Shown here in pieces: positions 17,357-25,230 of a stretch of 64,000 bases of DNA. Numbering within the stretch: the stretch's first letter is position 1; the number at the start of each line of letters is the position of its first letter. Position numbers and translations under genes: made by a program. The notes beneath the pieces were generated by a model. The model ran no database searches. It worked only from the letters and a program-made list of their open reading frames with translations, and was not told the origin of the DNA. This DNA comes from Bradyrhizobium sp. SRS-191 (lineage in GTDB: Bacteria > Pseudomonadota > Alphaproteobacteria > Rhizobiales > Xanthobacteraceae), in the NCBI RefSeq assembly GCF_024586915.1, contig NZ_JANBVS010000025.1, forward strand, positions 1 to 64,000. Direction: 5' to 3'.

Positions 17357-18688
17357 ATGAGCATGACCCGCGATACCCCAGCCTCGGATGTCTTGGACCC
17401 TGCGCCGCCGGCGCAGGGCAATCTCCGGCGTTGCCGGGGCGGTGTCGGGAACCCGCGGCGCCTCAGCATCTTGAGCGTCTCGCATATGCCCGCAAGTCCG
17501 CCGCGGTTCGGGGCGCAGGCGCGCATGCACGGGCTGATGACGCAACTGGCGCGCCGTCACGATCTCACTGCCGTAGCGCTGGTGGACGACGCTTTCGACA
17601 TCGATGAATGCCAGCACGCCATGCAGGCCTATTGTCGCGACGTCGTACTGGTGCGCAACCCGCTTGGTCGTGACGGGCTGGCCAAGCGCCTGCTGCAACT
17701 CCGCTCGCTGGCGTCGTCCTGGAGCTTCGACCGCCTGCGCGTCGCGCTGCCGGAGTTGCAGCGCGTGCTGGACAAGCTGCTGCAGGCGACGCGCTTCGAC
17801 ATCGTCAATCTCGAGTTTCCCTATCTCGGTCATTGCCTGTTGAAGCAAGCGCCGGCGGGCGAGATGCCGCCGCGGCTGATCGTGGATTCGCATGAGATCG
17901 CCTACGATCTGGCGCGTCAGTTCGCGGCCACGGGTGCGAGTCTCGGCCGCCGGCTCTATGCCGGGGCGAACTGGCGCAAGCTGCGGCGCGAGGAGCTCGC
18001 GATCTACGGGCAGGCCGACGGCGTCTACCTCTGCAGCATCGATGACGAGGCGCGCCTGCGTCAGGACCTTCCGCATGTTCGCACGGCGGTGATCCCCAAC
18101 GCTGCCGACATCGACTTCTATCAGCCGCGCCGCACGGATCCCAAGCCCGATGGACGCACCGTGGTGTATTTCGGATTGCTGTCGACGGTGCCGAACATCG
18201 ACGCGGTCACGCATTTCGTCCAGGACGTCTGGCCTCTGATCGCCGCGAGACATCCCGACGCACGCTGTAAGATCATTGGTGGCCGGCCGCCGTCGTCGCT
18301 GCTTGCGCTTGCAGGCGCGCAGATCGAGTTCACCGGCTTCGTGCCGGATCTCCGGCCGCATCTCGCCGAAGCCGCGGCCGTGGTCGTGCCGCTGCGGCTC
18401 GGCGGCGGCACGCGGCTGAAGATCGTGGAGGCCATGGCGATGGGCAAGGCGATCGTCTCGACCAGCCTCGGCGCCGAAGGGATCGAGGCGGTGCCCGGGC
18501 GCGACATCCTGATCGAGAACGAGCCTGTCGCCTTCGCCGGCGCCGTGAGCCGGCTGCTCGCGGAGCCGGCGTTTGCGGCCGGCATTGGTCATGCGGCGCG
18601 GCAGATGGCGGTCGAGAAATACGCCTGGAGCGCGGCGGCACGGGCGCTGGAAGAGTTTTATCTCGAGATCCTGGAGACAACCGCGTGA
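17357..18688 (+). CDS. Glycosyltransferase family 4
   Basis: 443 residues. The C-terminal half is a clear GT4 (glycogen-phosphorylase-like) domain: VVYFGLLSTVPNIDAVTHFV, FTGFVPDLRPHLAEA, VPLRLGGGTRLKIVEAMAMG and STSLGAEGIE, which carries the E-x7-E-like donor site. The N-terminal 40 residues are Pro/Arg-rich and may not all be translated; the family-like strand starts at RRLSILSVSHMPASPP (residue about 35), so a later start is possible. It retains a GT-B fold, adding a sugar from an activated donor to the lipid-linked repeat unit. The stop codon overlaps the start of the next gene. Confidence 0.87.
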   Translation: MSMTRDTPASDVLDPAPPAQGNLRRCRGGVGNPRRLSILSVSHMPASPPRFGAQARMHGLMTQLARRHDLTAVALVDDAFDIDECQHAMQAYCRDVVLVRNPLGRDGLAKRLLQLRSLASSWSFDRLRVALPELQRVLDKLLQATRFDIVNLEFPYLGHCLLKQAPAGEMPPRLIVDSHEIAYDLARQFAATGASLGRRLYAGANWRKLRREELAIYGQADGVYLCSIDDEARLRQDLPHVRTAVIPNAADIDFYQPRRTDPKPDGRTVVYFGLLSTVPNIDAVTHFVQDVWPLIAARHPDARCKIIGGRPPSSLLALAGAQIEFTGFVPDLRPHLAEAAAVVVPLRLGGGTRLKIVEAMAMGKAIVSTSLGAEGIEAVPGRDILIENEPVAFAGAVSRLLAEPAFAAGIGHAARQMAVEKYAWSAAARALEEFYLEILETTA

Positions 18689-19746
18689 TGAAGGCCGCGC
18701 TCATCGGTGCCGGGCAGATCGCCCGCCAGCATCTCGCCTGTGTCAACACCCTCCCTGGCGTCCAGCTTGCCGCCATCTGCGATCTGTCGCCGGCGACGGC
18801 CGAGGCCGCGGCCGAGCGCTACGCCATCCCGTCCTGGTTCACCGATCACCGTACGATGCTCGAGACGGTGCGGCCCGACGTCGTGCATGTCACGACGCCG
18901 CCGACCTCGCATTTCCGGCTGGCGATCGATGCGCTCCAGGCCGGCGCACATGTCATCGTCGAGAAGCCGGCGACCTCGACTTTCGAGGAGCTCCAGACCC
19001 TGACGCTGCGGGCCAGACAGGTCGGCCGCCATGTCGTCGAGGACTACAACTACGTCTTCAACCGGGCGCCGCAGGAGATCCTGCGCCGTATCGAGACAGG
19101 CGAGTTCGGAGCCGTCACCCATGTCGATGTCCTGATCTGCCTCGACATCCTCGGTCCCGACGGTTTTGCCGATCCGAACGCGCCGCATCCGGCGCTCAAT
19201 CTCGCTGGTGGCGCCATCGCCGACTTCCTGCCGCATCTCGCCTCGCTGGCGCACGCTTTTGTCGGCCCGCACCGCAGCGCGCAGACCGTCTGGAGCAAGC
19301 GCAAGCCATCGCTGCTGCCCTTCGACGAGTTTCGCTGCGTGGTCGAAGCCGAACGCGGCACCGCGACGCTCGGCTTCAGCGCCAGCGCGCAGCCGGACGC
19401 GTTCTGGCTGCGGGTCTATGGCGAGCGGATGCAGGCGACGGCCAATCTGTTCGAGACGCGGCTCACCTTCGATGGCCCGCGCAGCGTGCCGAAGCCGCTG
19501 CGCCCGTTCTTCAGCGGGTTGGAGGAGGGGAGCGACATCCGCCGTGCCGCGCTGTCGACCCTGCTGCGCAAGTTCAAAGGCCCCGGCGCCTATGAGGGGC
19601 TGTGGGAGTTCCTCGCGCTCACCTATCAGGCGCTCGGTTCGGGGGCGCCGCTGCCGATTACCGCAGAGGACGTTCTCGCGGTCAATCGAATGGTCGAGGC
19701 GATGAAGCCCACGGAGCGGGTTGCGATCAAGGAGCTGGCGATATGA
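18688..19746 (+). CDS. Gfo/Idh/MocA family oxidoreductase
   Basis: 352 residues from the ATG at 18688 (a GTG one codon earlier is possible). N-terminal NAD(P) site GAGQIARQH (residues 7-15) and the family's EKPATSTFEEL motif with the catalytic-type Lys. These enzymes oxidise or reduce sugars, often UDP-N-acetyl-hexosamine uronates in polysaccharide loci. It is coupled to both neighbours by stop/start overlaps, so GT4, oxidoreductase and epimerase are co-translated. Confidence 0.88.
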   Translation: MKAALIGAGQIARQHLACVNTLPGVQLAAICDLSPATAEAAAERYAIPSWFTDHRTMLETVRPDVVHVTTPPTSHFRLAIDALQAGAHVIVEKPATSTFEELQTLTLRARQVGRHVVEDYNYVFNRAPQEILRRIETGEFGAVTHVDVLICLDILGPDGFADPNAPHPALNLAGGAIADFLPHLASLAHAFVGPHRSAQTVWSKRKPSLLPFDEFRCVVEAERGTATLGFSASAQPDAFWLRVYGERMQATANLFETRLTFDGPRSVPKPLRPFFSGLEEGSDIRRAALSTLLRKFKGPGAYEGLWEFLALTYQALGSGAPLPITAEDVLAVNRMVEAMKPTERVAIKELAI

Positions 19747-20786
19747 AGGCCCTCGTCACCGGCGCCAACGGTTTTCTCGGCCGTCACGTGGTGAACGCGC
19801 TGCTCGCGCGGGGCATCGCCGTCCGCGCCATGGTGCGTCCCGCAACTCGTGTGGAGCCGCTGGGCTGGCCGGCCTCGGTCGATATCGTCAGGGCGGATCT
19901 GCGCACCTCGCGCGAGCTCGCAAGCGCCTTCGACGATGTCGACGTGCTGATCCACCTGGCTGCCGTGGTGTCCGGTGGCGAGGACGCGCAGTTCGCCGGT
20001 ACGGTCGGCGGAACGGAACGGCTACTCGAGGCGATGGCGAGCAGTGGCTGTCGCCGGCTCGTGCTGTGCAGCAGCTTCTCCGTCTATGACTACACGGCAA
20101 CGCGCGATGTCCTCGATGAGACGGCGCCGCTGCAACAGACGCCGGATGTCTATAGCCGCGGCGGCTACACCGTCGCCAAGTGGTGGCAGGAGCGGGTGAC
20201 GCGCCGTTTTGCCGAGACGCATGGCTGGGATCTCACCGTGCTTCGCCCTGGCTTCATCTGGGGGCGGGATCACGGTTATCTCGCCGCGCTCGGCCAGCAG
20301 ATCGGGCGGCATCACGTCGTGATCGGCCCGTTGACCCGCATCCCGATGACCCATGTCGAGAATTGCGCCGATGTTTTCGCGCTGGCGGCTGCGGATCCGC
20401 GTGCGAAGGGGCACACGCTGAATATCGTCGATGGTCCCGGCGAGCGCGTCTGGACCTATCTGTCCGACTACATCAGCGGCACCGGCAAGCGCGGCTTCCG
20501 GCTGCCGATTCCGCATTGGCTTGCCAGCGCGGCGGTGCGGTTGGCGTTCGTGACGGTGTTCAGGCGGGCGACGAAGGTCCCTGCGATCCTGACGCCCAAG
20601 AAGTTCGACGCGATGCTCAAGCCGCTGCGCTTCGACAATCGCAGGCTGAGGGAGACGCTCGGTTGGACGCCGCCGCTCGACTACCAGCAATGTCTCGCGC
20701 GTACTTACGGCCCTTCGCCGGCGCCGGCCGAGGCGCTGGCGTCGTGGTCGTCAGGCACCGCGGCCTCCACGTCAGCGCAGCGATGA
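19743..20786 (+). CDS. NAD-dependent epimerase/dehydratase (second)
   Basis: 347-residue extended SDR. TGANGFLGRHVV at residues 6-17 is the dinucleotide site; YTVAK holds the catalytic Tyr and Lys. The start at 19743 overlaps the stop of the oxidoreductase (ATGA). It would interconvert nucleotide sugars for the repeat unit together with the preceding oxidoreductase. It is a different subgroup from the epimerase at 10144: it lacks that protein's SNDPMG segment and ends in a KKFDAMLKPLRFDNRRLRE region typical of 3-beta-HSD-like or nucleoside-sugar epimerases. Confidence 0.85.
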   Translation: MKALVTGANGFLGRHVVNALLARGIAVRAMVRPATRVEPLGWPASVDIVRADLRTSRELASAFDDVDVLIHLAAVVSGGEDAQFAGTVGGTERLLEAMASSGCRRLVLCSSFSVYDYTATRDVLDETAPLQQTPDVYSRGGYTVAKWWQERVTRRFAETHGWDLTVLRPGFIWGRDHGYLAALGQQIGRHHVVIGPLTRIPMTHVENCADVFALAAADPRAKGHTLNIVDGPGERVWTYLSDYISGTGKRGFRLPIPHWLASAAVRLAFVTVFRRATKVPAILTPKKFDAMLKPLRFDNRRLRETLGWTPPLDYQQCLARTYGPSPAPAEALASWSSGTAASTSAQR

Positions 20787-20847
20787 TCCCTGCAAGACGA
20801 AGATCGTTCGTGGCATTGACCTCGCATATGGCAGGTGAGTTGCTCTG

Positions 20848-22788
20848 ATGTGTGGCATCGCCGGGATCATCGGCCGCGTCGACGACGACAATCGTGCAGC
20901 GCTGCAGCGGATGAACGACGCGATGCTTCATCGCGGCCCGGACGCTGGGGGAACGTGGACGTCCGAGCCGGACGAGCGCGGTTGGGGTGCGCTGCTGGCG
21001 CATCGCCGGCTTGCGATCCTCGATCTGTCGCCTGCCGGTGTGCAGCCGATGACGGACCCTGTCACCGGTCACGTCATCGTCTTCAATGGCGAGATCTACA
21101 ACTTTGCTGATCTGCGGCAGCGGCTGATCGGGGAGGGCCAGCAATTCAGCTCGACCGGCGACACCGCGGTGATGTTGCGTGCGCTCGGCCTGCATGGGCC
21201 GGAGGCGGTAAGCTGGCTGCGCGGCATGTTCGCGTTCGCCTGCTGGGACCCAAATGCCCGCCGGCTGCTGCTCGCCCGGGATCCCCTCGGCATCAAGCCG
21301 CTTTATGTCGCGCGCCCGGCGAATCCGGATGCCGGCTGGTCGCTGGCCTTCGCATCCGAGCTGCGCGCGCTGCTGGCCTCGGGCCTTCTCGGCAAGCCGC
21401 AGCTCGATCCGCAGGCGGTGGCGAGCGCCGTCTGGAACGGTTTTGTCGCCGGTCCCGGCACCGCCGTGAAAGGCGTCGCGCTGTTGTCTCCTGGCCATCT
21501 GACGGCTTTCGATGGCGCCGGCAATGTCATCCGCGACGAGGACTATTGGACGATCCCCGGCCATGCGCCGGAGCAGGCGATGGAGGAGGACGAACTTGCC
21601 GCCGTGCTGGAGGAAACGCTGCGGCTGCATCTCGCCAGCGACGTGCCGCTGGCGGTCTTCCTGTCCGGCGGCATCGATTCCTCGGTCATGGCCAATCTGG
21701 CGCAGCGTGCCGCGAAACATCCGATCCACACCTTCACGCTCGCCTTCGAGGAGCAGGAGCTCAACGAGGGGCCGATCGCGCGGCGCATTGCCGACGCCAT
21801 CGGCACCGCGCATCACGAGGTGGTGCTGACCGAGCAGCATTTCGTCGGGAATCTCGAGGCTGCGCTCGACAGCCTGGATCAGCCGACCTTCGACGGCTTG
21901 AACGCCTACTACATGTCGCACGCCATTCGCGGCGCAGGCTTCACGGTGGCGTTGTCAGGCACCGGCGGTGACGAGCTGTTCGGCGGCTACACCTCGTTCC
22001 GCGATCTTCCGGTCATGCGGCAATGGTCGCAGCGCACGGGAATGGTGCCGCCGGGCTTGAAGGTCGTAGCCGCCGCGCTGGCCGCGCGGATGCTGTCGCC
22101 CTCGCGTGGCGCGGTTGCGTCGCAGACCCGATGGGCCAAGCTTCCAGAGATGGTCCGTCGCGGCGATGATCTTCTGGCGCTGTATCAGATGGCCTACGCG
22201 CTGTTCCTGCCCGATTTTCAGCGCGAGCTGCTCGCGCCGGATCTGGTCGCGACCCTGAGCGACGGCCTGTCGGCGCCGATGCGGACAAAGATCACCGCGG
22301 AGACGCGCGCGCGCACGCCACTGTCGGCGATCAGCGTCATGGAGCAGCGCCTGTTCCTCGGCGAGCGGCTGCTGCGCGACAATGACGTGGCGAGCATGGC
22401 AGCCTCACTGGAGCAGCGTGTGCCGTTGGTCGATCAGGTGCTGTTCGAAGCCGTGGATCGGCTGCCCGACGAGGCCCGCTATCAGCCGCTGCGCAGCAAG
22501 GCGATGCTCAGGCGGATCGGCTTGCGGGGGCTCGATCTGACGCTGTTCGACCGGCCGAAGAGCGGCTTCGTGCTGCCGATGGATCGCTGGATCCGGCGCG
22601 GCTTGCAGGACGCGATGGACCGGACGCTGCGTGATCCGGAGGCGATCGCGCCCGTCGGCCTGAATCCGGCCGCTGTCGCGCGGCTCTGGCAGGCTTTTCT
22701 CGCCGGCGCGCCCGGCATCTATTGGTCGCGCGTGTGGTCGATCTACGTGTTCGTCCGCTGGTGCCACCGCCACCGCGTTTTTCGGTGA
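20848..22788 (+). CDS. asnB: Asparagine synthase (glutamine-hydrolysing)-like amidotransferase
   Basis: 646 residues in the AsnB layout: an N-terminal class II glutaminase with catalytic Cys2 (MCGIAGIIG), and a synthetase domain with the ATP pyrophosphatase loop SGGIDSS at residues 273-279. Later motifs SGTGGDELFGGY and KSGFVLPMD are also typical. In a polysaccharide locus such enzymes often amidate uronic-acid sugars instead of making free asparagine (as proposed for WbpS-type proteins); the oxidoreductase just upstream fits that. Preceded by AGGTGAG. Sequence cannot separate the two roles. Confidence 0.88.
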   Translation: MCGIAGIIGRVDDDNRAALQRMNDAMLHRGPDAGGTWTSEPDERGWGALLAHRRLAILDLSPAGVQPMTDPVTGHVIVFNGEIYNFADLRQRLIGEGQQFSSTGDTAVMLRALGLHGPEAVSWLRGMFAFACWDPNARRLLLARDPLGIKPLYVARPANPDAGWSLAFASELRALLASGLLGKPQLDPQAVASAVWNGFVAGPGTAVKGVALLSPGHLTAFDGAGNVIRDEDYWTIPGHAPEQAMEEDELAAVLEETLRLHLASDVPLAVFLSGGIDSSVMANLAQRAAKHPIHTFTLAFEEQELNEGPIARRIADAIGTAHHEVVLTEQHFVGNLEAALDSLDQPTFDGLNAYYMSHAIRGAGFTVALSGTGGDELFGGYTSFRDLPVMRQWSQRTGMVPPGLKVVAAALAARMLSPSRGAVASQTRWAKLPEMVRRGDDLLALYQMAYALFLPDFQRELLAPDLVATLSDGLSAPMRTKITAETRARTPLSAISVMEQRLFLGERLLRDNDVASMAASLEQRVPLVDQVLFEAVDRLPDEARYQPLRSKAMLRRIGLRGLDLTLFDRPKSGFVLPMDRWIRRGLQDAMDRTLRDPEAIAPVGLNPAAVARLWQAFLAGAPGIYWSRVWSIYVFVRWCHRHRVFR

Positions 22789-22799
22789 CGGACCAGGTC

Positions 22800-24041
22800 T
22801 CAGGCTTCAGCTTCCGCGAAATTGCCAGCCGATACGGGCGAGGTTCTCCGTTCGCTTTCCGCGGGCGAAGGCCGGGCCGACGCCGGCCTCAACCTGTGCC
22901 TGAGCTCTCTGAAATATGGCTCGACGAACCGCTCGATCGCGGCGGCATAGAGGATCGAGATCAGCAGAGCGAGCGGAAAGAGAAGGTAGGGTTTGGCTGC
23001 AATGGTCGGAAAGGTCTTGTCGATCGCCCTGATGACCACGTTGTGGATCAGATAGATCGCGTAGGAATAGGTGCCGAGCGTCATTACCCAGGAGCGATTG
23101 AGAGGACGAAACAGCGGTGCGTCGGCGAAGCGCACGGCAAAGTAGAACAGCGGCATCAGGGCGAGACCCTGGAGGCTGTAGCGGGCCGTCTCTCGAAAGG
23201 CAGGATCACGGTAGACCAGGGTCAATAGCAGCACGGCGGCGGCGCTCAGCAGCAGCACCCATTGCGCGGCTGACATGGTTGCCGTGGGTGACCGCTGGCG
23301 CGCCGGGTTGATGACGAGCGCGAGAATGCAGCCAAAGGCGATCGAATCGATGCGGGTGTCCGAGGCGTAATAGGTCCGGTCGGAGAAGAAGCCGGGAGCA
23401 TGGACGAGATGGATGCGCCAGGCGAGAACGGCCAGGCAGAGCGCGCCGAGCAACAATCCGATGGTCCGCGGTCGCAATGCCGCGCCGAGCAACCCAATCA
23501 TCAGCAGGGGATAGATGATATAGAAATGCTCCTCGACCGCGAGCGACCATAGAATGCCGGTGCCGTCGGGGACGGTGTTGCCGGGGTCGAAGAACAGGCC
23601 GTAGTAGTTGGCGAAGTACAGCAACTGGGCGGCCAATCCCTTCCAGGTGATCCCACCGTCGAGCAGGCCAGCGGAGGTGAGGCCGTAGGCGATCGCCAAG
23701 GTGATCAGCAGCGGCGGCATCAGCCTGAACGCGCGGCGCGCGTAGAATTTCGAGATCGCCAGCGTGCCGGTCCGCTCATGCTCGGACAGCATGAGGGTGG
23801 TGATCAGGAAGCCGCTCAGAAAGAAGAAGACGGTGACGCCGAAGCCGCCGGGAATCTGCGCCTGGAGCCCGGAATGGCCGAGGACGACAATCAGCACCGA
23901 TAATGCGCGGATGCCGTCCAGCGATGGGATCGTGACGGACATGCCGGCCTGCGCCTGTGCAAGGGTGTGCCCGTCGCTGCTCTCGAGAGGCGAGGCGGCG
24001 GAGGCGGCGCGAAGCGGGCTCAATTCGAGAATATTGGCCAT
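22800..24041 (-). CDS. Membrane acyltransferase (OafA/acyltransferase 3 family)
   Basis: 413-residue integral membrane protein with about ten hydrophobic segments and the acyltransferase-3 signature near residue 40: SLDGIRALSVLIVVLGHSG with the Arg and His used by the family. GVTVFFFLSGFLITTLM and WSLAVEEHFYIIYPLLMI are further hallmark stretches. It likely O-acetylates or otherwise acylates the polysaccharide on the periplasmic side. The N-terminal 35 residues are polar and the start is not fixed by a strong ribosome site. Convergent with asnB, with an 11-base gap. Confidence 0.9.
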   Translation of the reverse strand: MANILELSPLRAASAASPLESSDGHTLAQAQAGMSVTIPSLDGIRALSVLIVVLGHSGLQAQIPGGFGVTVFFFLSGFLITTLMLSEHERTGTLAISKFYARRAFRLMPPLLITLAIAYGLTSAGLLDGGITWKGLAAQLLYFANYYGLFFDPGNTVPDGTGILWSLAVEEHFYIIYPLLMIGLLGAALRPRTIGLLLGALCLAVLAWRIHLVHAPGFFSDRTYYASDTRIDSIAFGCILALVINPARQRSPTATMSAAQWVLLLSAAAVLLLTLVYRDPAFRETARYSLQGLALMPLFYFAVRFADAPLFRPLNRSWVMTLGTYSYAIYLIHNVVIRAIDKTFPTIAAKPYLLFPLALLISILYAAAIERFVEPYFRELRHRLRPASARPSPAESERRTSPVSAGNFAEAEA

Positions 24042-24115
24042 GATGTCCGGAAAATTCGGAGATGGATTTCAGCTTCGCGGATGTCCAATCGACACCGCCG
24101 CCATCGTGGGTCTGA

Positions 24116-25066
24116 TCACCTGGTCTCGGTCAGGGGATGCGTGGCCTGCCACAGCGCTGCGCGCTCGGCATTGATCCGCGCCGTGGCCGCCCGCTTGCCG
24201 AGGCGCAGGCAGGCGCGCTGATAGGTGCGCAGGAAATGCCGGAATTCGAGATCGTCGTAGCGCGGCAGCCCCTTCAGCCAGCTCCGGAAGTAACCCCACA
24301 GCATCGCCATGCTGCCGATCAGGGCGGGATAGGCCGGCAGGTGATAGACGGCGACCGCGAGGTGGTAGAGCGGCGACGTGCCCATGAAATACTGACCGAA
24401 GCCCTTGCGCAGCCGGCCGGTCCAGATGCCCTTGTGACTGGCGCCCTGCGGCCGCAGATGGATGAAGCGCAGCTCCTCGCTGTCGATGCTCTCCGCGATC
24501 CAGCCCAGCATGCGGCAGCGGTGGCAGTCGATGCCGTCCCACATCACCTGGCGCACGAAGCCGCCGATCTCCTGGAAGCAGGCGACACGATAGAATTTGG
24601 TCATGCCGACCGACATCTCGTCGCCGCAGATCTCCGGCTCCAGCGCGCCGGTCTGCGGATGGACGAACCACGGCTTGCCCGAGGTGGTTCCGACCCGCGG
24701 ATCCGCCTCCATCCGCTCCATCAGCAGCTCGAAATAGCGCGCGGGCAGATCGAGGTCCATGTCGAGCTTGCAGACATAGTCGAAATCCTCGAGACGCACC
24801 GTGTCGAGCCCGGCATAGAAGGCCTCGATGACGCCCGGCCCGACCTTGCGTCCGCCGCGGTCGGCGCGCCGCACGACGCGCAGATAGGGCAGGCGCTGCG
24901 CGTATTCGTCGAGGATTTGCGGCGTGTCGTCGCTGGATCCGTCGTCCACGACGATCCACAGCGCGGGAGGCACCGATTGCGCTGCCACGCTGTCGAGCGT
25001 CCGGCGAAGATAATCTGCCTCGTCCCGGCACGGCGAGATCAGCAGGTAGCGGCGCGATGGCGTCAC
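24116..25066 (-). CDS. Glycosyltransferase family 2
   Basis: 316 residues, GT-A fold. The N-terminal LLISPCRDEADYLRRTLDSV and IVVDDGSSDDT, then CKLDMDLDLPARYF (DXD metal site), are classic GT2 motifs; no transmembrane transfer domain is obvious, so it is a cytosolic or peripheral inverting transferase. Start is GTG at 25066 with GGAGG nine bases upstream. Lies downstream of an AT-rich divergent promoter gap and upstream of the acyltransferase in the same direction. Confidence 0.9.
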   Translation of the reverse strand: MTPSRRYLLISPCRDEADYLRRTLDSVAAQSVPPALWIVVDDGSSDDTPQILDEYAQRLPYLRVVRRADRGGRKVGPGVIEAFYAGLDTVRLEDFDYVCKLDMDLDLPARYFELLMERMEADPRVGTTSGKPWFVHPQTGALEPEICGDEMSVGMTKFYRVACFQEIGGFVRQVMWDGIDCHRCRMLGWIAESIDSEELRFIHLRPQGASHKGIWTGRLRKGFGQYFMGTSPLYHLAVAVYHLPAYPALIGSMAMLWGYFRSWLKGLPRYDDLEFRHFLRTYQRACLRLGKRAATARINAERAALWQATHPLTETR

Positions 25067-25230
25067 GTCTCAATTCCTCCGTCGAAAGCCGCGGCGACCG
25101 GCCGGCTTTCAATAAATTAAATAACGATTTAATATTATGTCGCTGCGCGTGTCAAAATCATGGTGATTTTAAATCGGCGCGGCCTCGGCAGACTGCGCTG
25201 AGCCTGCCGACGCGGAGGAAGGCTGGTGGC
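25067..25230. promoter_or_regulatory. AT-rich divergent promoter region
   Basis: 164 bases between the leftward GT2 and the rightward beta-helix gene, with AATAAATTAAATAACGATTTAATATTATG (about 25109-25138, split here as two adjacent AT words) and GATTTTAAATC at about 25165. Same word type as other gaps of the locus. Confidence 0.45.
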
